This document shows positions 57,290 to 64,000 of a stretch of DNA of 64,000 bases, one piece after another (position 1 is the stretch's first letter; each line of letters begins with the position of its first letter). The position numbers and the translations under genes were made by a program. The notes beneath the pieces are model-generated. The model had not been told where the DNA came from. It worked only from the letters and a program-made list of their open reading frames with translations, and searched no databases. The DNA is from Laccaria trichodermophora. Its lineage: Eukaryota > Basidiomycota > Agaricomycetes > Agaricales > Hydnangiaceae. The stretch covers positions 1,488,001 to 1,552,000 of the forward strand of contig JACTVC010000004.1 in assembly GCA_018417955.1 (NCBI GenBank), written 5' to 3'.

Positions 57290-57490
57290 GTTGAATGTGG
57301 AACGTGTGAAAGGACAGCGTAACGGAGAGCATGAGCTGGCTGGAGTTTCAATGGGCTGGTGAACCGCCCTCGGCGTCGGTTCTAGAGGTACAGGTGTCTT
57401 AGTAGAAACATGGTTGTTGGGGAATTAGCACTCGTACCTGAAATACAACATCACGTCCAGTCCAACTACCCTCTCCTCTGTGCCTCATCA
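57290..57490 (-). pseudogene. gene H fragment, fourth copy
   Basis: Ends with CCAACTACCCTCTCCTCTGT followed by GCCTCATCA, as at 34655-34685 and more loosely at 49690. Otherwise poorly conserved. It directly precedes the hAT-like element. Confidence 0.35.
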
Positions 57491-59099
57491 AAAACTCAAT
57501 TCACAAGCCCAGTGTATACGAAAAGTAACACACTCCACTTCAGGCCTGACGCTTCCGAGTGACAGAAGGCCTCAGAGGCCAATTCTTTTGATGGTGGTAA
57601 TTGGCCTCTGGGGTCATTTCCGCTCTATCACTGCGCTTCCAAATCCAATTTTGGTCGCTTCTTTTACTAACGTCTAAAAATAGCCCGAGCGTCAGGGTGT
57701 CAGGCCGCTCGTGACTGAAGTGCTAGCGCTCTAGCCCGTGCCACCACCATTGCCAACAGCCAGGATTCCGCGCCTGTTCCTCCCGCTCGGTTGGTATTTT
57801 TGGTAGCTCTACCATTCTCATAAACCAACTATGCAGGATCAGGACTAAAAGAAAATTTTCGCATCAAAACCAAATCAAAACCAAATCAAAACCTCCTCGA
57901 AAACCAGTGCCGGGGCTGGCACGACCACATTTCTCATCCCCCCAGCTCAATCTATAAAACACAGATCACATACCCAAATTCTGATCACAGTCAATTCATC
58001 CTCTGCCCCCGTCAGTGATGAATTTAATCACCCAATGTTCAGGAAATTTTCAAAAATTTGTTATATTCCGGTGCTTGTTGTGCCTCCTTGGCAGCCCCTC
58101 ACCGGAAAATGAGGAGCTCCAGTTGGAAGTATTGTTACATAAGTGTAGTAGAAAGAATTTTCAACATTTGAGAGTGACCTTTGATAATGATTCTGAATTA
58201 CATGATGTGTTGACGTCCTCTGATTAGGCAGCTGGGGTCCAGAGTAATGCTACCTAACATCCTATAATATTTAGACACCATGGTATTACAATTTTAGGCC
58301 GGAAGAATCAATAGCGATTGAGTTGATGCTGAAACAGAGACAGGATAGAAAGGAAATGAATTATGGGGTTGGTTGCAGAATGACACCTCCTGCCCACTGT
58401 AGATTATGATTTCTGACTCCCCCTACAATCCGTGGTTCTCCAAATGTCTTTGGATGTTTTAAACTAAAGGCCGTAGTGTGCTACAAAAGACTCGTTCTTA
58501 CAAAATTCACGGCGGGGGAAAGAATTTTGTCGTTGTCATGAAACATCTCTTATTTATGTATTTCAAGTTTCAACCAAAACGAGAAAATTGTGAATATTGG
58601 CTGTAATGTAGATCAAAGTATGAAGAATGACTCTACCAAATTGATTTTTGGATGGTATGTGGAAAAAAGTGCAAGCGAGTCAAATCACGAGTTTTACCGG
58701 AGTAAAGGTCAGACAAGACCAGAGCCATCAAAGGCTGCCAAAGATTATCGTTTCAAGGATAGTAAAGACGCTGTCGTCCTACAACGGCTAGACTTTCGAA
58801 AAAAATCAGCCTACATCGAAGTGAACACAATTCTAGAGGTCAACCCTATATCCCTACAAGGCTAATATTATTTAATGGCGCTCCAGGTACATAGAATGGA
58901 TGGCTTTGATGTTTGTTTTTTCTTCGCACATTGAAGTCTCCGCATCGTCATATCTTCAATTTTTCACTTCATTCTCAATTGGATGAAGGAATACAATGAG
59001 TATCATATAGTATTATTGTGGTGACATCTACCTCAAATCTATATATCCTCAAGGAGAGGGCTTAGAACAGGGGGGAGGTTATAGAAGGAGATATTGGTA

Positions 59100-59323
59100 C
59101 TAGGAGCTTCCAGTTGTGAACTTCAACCTTTCCCATGATTTCCCTTGATCTCGGGTGCAACATAGACCCATAAAACATGACCCGAGAATGGTGTTTGCAG
59201 CTCCGGCCACAGCTATCTCTTTCAGTGATAAAGGGTACAGTGAGATTATCCGTTTGGAGATGCCGTAGAATGCGAATAGGAGGGAGTTGACACCTGCAAT
59301 TCCGAGGAGGGGGCTGGCCATGC
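59100..59323 (-). pseudogene. captured exon of a mitochondrial carrier protein
   Basis: Starts right after a splice-acceptor-like ACACAG and reads GMASPLLGIAGVNSLLFAFY then GISKRIISLYPLSLKEIAVAG and AANTIL. This matches part of carnitine/ornithine-type carriers of the inner mitochondrial membrane. The repeat unit is incomplete and the frame leaves the family after ANTIL. Other carrier exons are not present, so it is a fragment. Confidence 0.75.
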
Positions 59324-59724
59324 CTGTGTTGAAATGTGGTCAGTCTAGTGCGGGGTTGATTGAGTGATGTGAAGCGTGAAGAATCCTACCACCACCACAT
59401 GGCTTTGCCCCCCCATCTCTATTCTTCGCCTTCTTCGTCCGGTGTCATCGTGTCATATCGTGTCGTGGCCCTTGTGTCGTCGTTGCGTTATAGTCCTGTT
59501 GTAGTGTCCAAAAAAACGACGAATGTTGATCATTCATCATCTAGTTGTTGTGGAACGCCGTAAACGGCATTTTGACTGGGGACGAATGCGAGGAGGAGAG
59601 GAAGTGTGAAGAGCCTCTAGGCATGTACTCAGAAATAGATCAGTCGATCCACGCGATCTTTAGTATGAAGGTGTGGGTTGCGTCCTGAAGTTTTGTGAGA
59701 TAAATGGTGATACTTACCTGCCTG

Positions 59725-60110
59725 ATTATTCAAGCGTGATTTGACTAAACCCATTTCGTCGGCTCTTTCCAAGTGTTCATGGATGTAGGCCATTGTCGAG
59801 TGCGTAGCGCCAGTAGACGCTCACGGGATGCAAATGGGAGGCGCTATGTGGACAGACACCCGATACATGTCTCCTAGAGACTGGTGATCCTGACAAATGC
59901 ATTGAATCGGTACCCACCTTACTACCCAGACCATATTCATTTCCACCGCCCCTTCGAGAGCATTCAACACATATAGGTCCGCATTGTTGTAATTGGGCGC
60001 GGCGGGCAATTAGAGCCCTGACATGGTGGATCTTACCATATGTTGAACTCTGTGTGAAGAGAACCGACGAGGCTAGTATCGTGGATGGACAACAACTGAA
60101 ATGGAGCGTC
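59725..60110 (-). pseudogene. captured exons of an unrecognised gene
   Basis: Minus-strand pieces with splice-like borders: MTFDAPFQLLSIHDTSLVGS near 60110, APNYNNADLYVLNALEGAVE near 59990, and MAYIHEHLERADEMGLVKSR ending at a GTAAGT near 59722. They do not resemble the carrier. I cannot name the gene. Confidence 0.45.
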
Positions 60111-60308
60111 GAAAGTCATCGTGGTCAGTGAGAGGAACGAGCACACTCTCAAGCTACAGATCTGTCAGCGATCTTAATTTGATGGGACTATTAATAGCCA
60201 TCAGCACCATCAGCGCTCAGGAAGACCCCCCTCACAGGCCAATTACCCCCAGACAAAGAATTGGCCTCTGAGGGCCCAGAAGCACGTAGAGGTGCTAGGC
60301 CTGAGGTG

Positions 60309-60640
60309 ACACACTCCCCAAATCGGGACAGCGACACATAGGGTCATAACGCGACACATAGGGTAAATTGCTGACACATGGATGTGTTCCTCCTTTCTAA
60401 TGTGTCGAATCTATGGCATCGCGTGCCTGCTCATCTGGCCAACTTCCGTTCCTTTTTTTTTTTACAAGTCCCCCTGTCCAAGTCCTTCTGTACCCAGGTA
60501 AATGGCAATATAATATGTATTCCTTATCTACAAGAAACACTTTACATGGGAAGGTAATAGTATACCTACATATATAGAAGTAGGAAGTATCAACGTAGGA
60601 GCACCACCTCTCCCCTTCAATAACGACCCCTTGCTAATCG
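60309..60640. repeat. short repeats beside the hAT-like element
   Basis: Three GACACAT(A/G)GG units at about 60328-60382, then a T-run (60455-60464). No gene. Confidence 0.5.
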
Positions 60641-61400
60641 ATTGTTTTGGGCTTGTGTTCGGGTTGTGTTCGTACGTCGGGGCTGGTTGTGCATGCTGGC
60701 ATTAAGCTCAACACGTCGGTGTTGGTTCGTAGAGGGGGGCGTTGGGTCATATTATGTTGGCATCATGAGGTTTTTCTGGTGATATGGGGTATGCGAGGAA
60801 GAGAGTGGGGGTGGAGGATGGGGGCAGGCTGGGGAATTGTCGATGGTGCGATTGGGTTTGCCAATCGTGGTCGTGGGCACCTGTGTCCATTTGTCGAGGG
60901 TGGTGATGAGCCCCCGTGGCTCCATGGACATTAGTGGGCGCTCGTCGTTGTCTGTCGATCATGGGACCTCGTGGCCATCCGTCGATCGTGGGCGTGGGCC
61001 ATACATAGAAGCTTGTCAATTGTGGTGGTGGGTCCTGGTACCCAATCGTCAGAGATCGTGGCGGGCCATCATCGGCGTTCCTCGATGGTGGTGCTGAGCG
61101 CATGTGGATGTTGCTGGGTGCGCGTGGATGTTGCTGGGTGCACGTGGATGTTGCTGGGCGCGCGTGGATGTTGCTGGGCGCACGTGGATGTTGCTGGGCG
61201 CGTGTGGACATTGCTGGGTGCTCGTCTCCGTCTGTTGATGGTGGTGCTGGTGGGCCCTTGTGGCTGTTTGTCGATCCTGGTGGTGGGCCCCGTGGACGTT
61301 CGTTGGTGGTCGTTGCTGTTCCTCAATCATGGTGGTGGATCCCAGTGGCCAGTCGTCGATGGTCGTGGTGGTTGTTACAAGTCCTGGAGTTTACGTAAGG
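60640..61400. repeat. GT/CG-rich low-complexity tract
   Basis: On the minus strand it resembles the interior of elements I and II in composition (CACCACCA and GACGAC-like words). No matching ends were found, so assignment to that family is open. Confidence 0.5.
61099..61225 (+). repeat. 20-bp tandem repeat, about 6 copies
   Basis: Unit GTGGATGTTGCTGGGYGCRC, uninterrupted and with few differences. It has no spacers, so it is not CRISPR. A 20-bp period cannot keep one reading frame, so it is not a coding repeat. Confidence 0.9.
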
Positions 61401-64000
61401 AATCGTTCTTATAATGACCCGTTTTCTTGTCACATGAGAGCTATAGACAAACAGTACCAAATAGATGTCAACTCATCTGCAGCCAATTCACAGTGTTCTT
61501 CTCTCTTTGCTGATGGCTTTGTCATTTTGTTCATGCCATTGTTTACTTTTAGAGGTATATAGGTTTTTGTTATATGATATGTGTGTACAAGTATTAAATG
61601 AATAGGGAATGTGATACTTGTACTTGACTTGTACTACTCCTCCTCATTTGCTCCTCATACCATCGTCAGCATCCTCTCCCTGACATCCAGTCCTTGGTAA
61701 CTATGCGAGGGAAAACTTTGACGTGGCAAACTGACCCATAGGGATTCATCAAGCAGCACAACTGCCTTAGGTTCTGTTTGGAGTAGGAAGCCCATGAGCG
61801 GTCCCTGGATGATGTCCAACCCCTTGGAGTGGCGATTAAGACAAAGGTTGTTCCTGTATTGCAGAAACAAAGATCAGAATACAGTCTTACATGCTCTCAG
61901 AGAGAACTAATCAACGGTGTCAACAATGCCAGCAGTTGATGAGAGGATGGTTGTAGAAGCGCCGTAACAAATGGACTGGTTAATGCCCCAGAATTGAGTG
62001 GCAGGCAAGGTGGTAGTGAGGGGAGTGAAGTTTATGAATCTGGTGAATTTCGAACTATCAGTTCCACCTGGTTGAATTTTTTTTTAGAACACGCATGTCA
62101 TGGCTGGAACAGAAACTTATACCCCAAGCGAGTTCTCCATTCACGACATCATTTTGCGTGATGGGCTGGAAGGAGATACCAAGTGCATTAGCGCTAATGA
62201 TGCTGTTCTTTAACAACTTGTTGGTGACGGTTGGGAGGTCCCAGTGTTTGGGGAAAGCGATTCTGCAAGACATCGAATTTATTAAGTGGCTCATGATGGC
62301 TGGTCTAGAGCTCACCAGATGTGAGGCCAATGGGTCCAATGCTTTATTTTAATAATCAGAATTGATTCTGGTCACTAAGGGTGTTGGGCTTACCCAAGAA
62401 TACTGTCAACTCCATTGAACCCAGTGGACTACAAGAGAAAAACGTTAGGACCAGAAGAACAAGTTTACAAATTAAAACAACACACTTCCGAGGCCACACC
62501 AATAGATTGTTTAAAGATCACCAGACCAGTGGCGAGTGTAACCTGATCAGCAAACTCTGTACCAGAGAAGGATCCTGATCCGTAAGAAACAGACTAGGAC
62601 AAAGGTAAAATCTCCAGCCAGAAGGCAACATGCGAAATTATGAACCACTTTGCTTGAAGTCTGTGTGCTGGTACTGGTCTTGACGTAAGCTTTGTTTGCA
62701 CCCACCCAAGTGTTCGATCTTTCACAGAGAGCTTAGTTATAAAATCCAGGGCGCTGAGAGACACTAGACCGACCTTCCAGTATCAATAATGAGTGAGTCT
62801 ACACTCTCCAATCTCTGCCGCTTATCCCAATCCTAGAGTGCGGCTCCAGAGGAATTCGCTGTTGCTAGAATCAATTGCGAAAATCTTGCTGAATGCAGAT
62901 GATCTGCCTGAGCCCGAAAGCATCTCTTGACAGTGATTCATTTGTGGAGGATGACACTAAGCCAAAGAAGAAGCCGAGGCATAGGAGCCTGTCACGAAAC
63001 ATCTGACAAAGTTGAAAACATATTGAGGGAAGTCCTAAGACATTGTCAGGACCAGCGAAACTCGAGAAGTTAACATGACGGTACCTGAGCATCAGGGATT
63101 TGGCGGATAACTCCCGAAACGATTCCTTCACCACCAAACTAATGCAAAGTTTTGACTACTGGCTACACACTCCAGAAGTTCGACAAATTCAGCCAACATA
63201 GTTGTTAGGAGATGGAGTGCTGCTGGTGTCACTGTCTGGGGCATCACAGACGACGAAGCTGTGTGAGGAGAGCATCAGGCGAGGGGGTGGGAGGACCGAC
63301 GATTGGGGCATGGTGACCCCACAGCTGCAGGGTAGAGATTTGAATGGTGCAACACAAGTCTGAAGAGGGAGTAAATGGGATGTTTGGGGGTGGGAGTGGA
63401 TGGGTCATTGTCATTGTTATTTTCAAGGACAGGGAGGGGGATGGTGCCGTTTGTGTTTGTGGAAGAGCTTAGAAACACGACGTTGATCTTGCGAGTGTTT
63501 TGGGAGTGGTTTCCTCAAGTAGAATGTGCTTCAGGCTGGGTTGATGATGGCGCAGAGCCTGGATGTGACGTGGCAGAGACACGAAGGTACGTGTTGGCAA
63601 ACGAGATGTAATCTGAGAGAGTGAACTCGATCCGGTCAGCAATGCTGTAAATCTAAGTGTTGTGCCTTGTGAGAGGCAGATGGCAGAGGTGTCAAGTGCT
63701 ATCATTGCATATGCGGGTTGAATGTTGATATATGATATGCAATTGACCCCAAGATGATGGACCACATACCAAGTCTTTGCAAACGCAATCGATATTGCAT
63801 TCCCTAGTAAGGCTTGGAAGCAGTGGGTGGGAACACTGTTAAGTGATATGGTTCGATGAGACAGGAGGAGGAAATAGTGGGGCCTGAGGCGCATTGTATC
63901 GATCAGGTAGAAAACGACCTGTCCGCTCTTGGAAACGTTGGATTGTTGAGGGCAGAAGGAAAGCCTGTTGTTCACAATTCCGCGATGTGGTGGTGTGGTG
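61401..64000. other. right end, no gene firmly recognised
   Basis: Minus-strand open pieces at 61655-61870, 62058-62339 and 63469-63975 may be exons of unknown genes. On the plus strand, TATAAAATCCAGG near 62738 precedes a short ATG and a GTGAGT...CCTAG intron-like stretch (about 62790-62836), which could be a gene start. Families are not recognised, and the last part may be cut by the window edge. Confidence 0.3.

Larger units (their letters stand above)
57536..60308. mobile_element. 2.77-kb hAT-like element apparently carrying host gene pieces (Pack-type)
   Basis: Inverted ends of about 80 bp (57536-57615 and 60223-60308; outermost CACTTCAGGCCT and CACCTCAGGCCT) and an 8-bp direct repeat ACACACTC (57528-57535 and 60309-60316). 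The ends contain the palindrome GGCCTCAGAGGCC. No hAT transposase is present. The right half holds minus-strand exon-like sequences: part of a mitochondrial carrier gene and an unrelated spliced piece. The left half has a TATA-like TATAAAACACAG near 57950 and short unassigned frames (58015-58227, 58590-58865). Confidence 0.85.

Noticed and set aside
61099..61225. Possible CRISPR array
   Set aside because: Units are directly adjacent without spacers, and the genome is eukaryotic.
60640..61400. Third copy of the element I/II family
   Set aside because: Composition is similar, but I found neither CCCCCAC ends nor 10-bp subterminal arrays on either side.
1..64000. tRNA or rRNA genes
   Set aside because: No stretch with a convincing cloverleaf or rRNA motif was noticed by eye; a covariance-model scan would be needed to exclude them.

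Overview
The window looks like nuclear DNA of a filamentous basidiomycete, most likely a mushroom-forming agaricomycete. Coding sequence is cut by many short introns (about 45-65 bp, mostly GT-AG). The recognisable families are typical of that group: a NACHT-WD40 NLR-like receptor, Tnp2/Plavaka-type transposase, fungal Copia elements, a WD40 protein with a C-terminal membrane anchor, a SUN-domain protein, a BRR2 helicase and a TDG/Mug glycosylase. I saw no rRNA, tRNA or CRISPR array.

Layout. 0-2 kb: a multi-exon WD40 gene with a C-terminal membrane segment. 2.5-13.2 kb: dispersed repeats, an acidic hypothetical protein with a WSPLxID motif, a hypothetical-family pseudogene, a truncated RING gene, and a HEAT-repeat gene next to a 1.7-kb element (I) whose ends are built of 10-bp repeats. 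13.2-15.3 kb: the tail of a 5'-truncated LINE and a SUN-domain gene. 15.7-20 kb: a Tnp2/Plavaka transposase. 20.4-29.3 kb: nested CpG-poor retrotransposons. A Copia element (1) carries two DNA-transposon insertions and is cut off at a minus-strand gag gene, which in turn holds a very young Copia element (2) with 118-bp LTRs and a 5-bp target duplication. 30.6-33.1 kb: element II, a relative of element I, with an 800-bp TA-flanked element nested in it. 33.5-42.1 and 49.3-56.7 kb: two same-orientation copies of one segment, each carrying a hypothetical gene, a TDG-type DNA glycosylase (+) and the 3' part of a BRR2 helicase (-). Between them, 44.3-48.0 kb, lies an intact 1211-residue NACHT-WD40 gene with 13 near-identical repeats. 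57.5-60.3 kb: a non-autonomous hAT element that appears to carry pieces of host genes. 60.3-64 kb: low-complexity and unassigned sequence.

Two themes tie the window together. First, almost every broken reading frame in the left 28 kb is broken by TGA and not by TAA or TAG, and the reading continues in frame on the far side. This is what C-to-T change at CpG (CGA to TGA) would give and suggests methylation-linked decay. Second, insertions can be dated and proved from within the window: target duplications restore disrupted frames, and the two segment copies supply empty sites for each other's insertions. Few genes seem fully functional; the NACHT-WD40 gene and the 288-residue acidic protein are the clearest uninterrupted ones.
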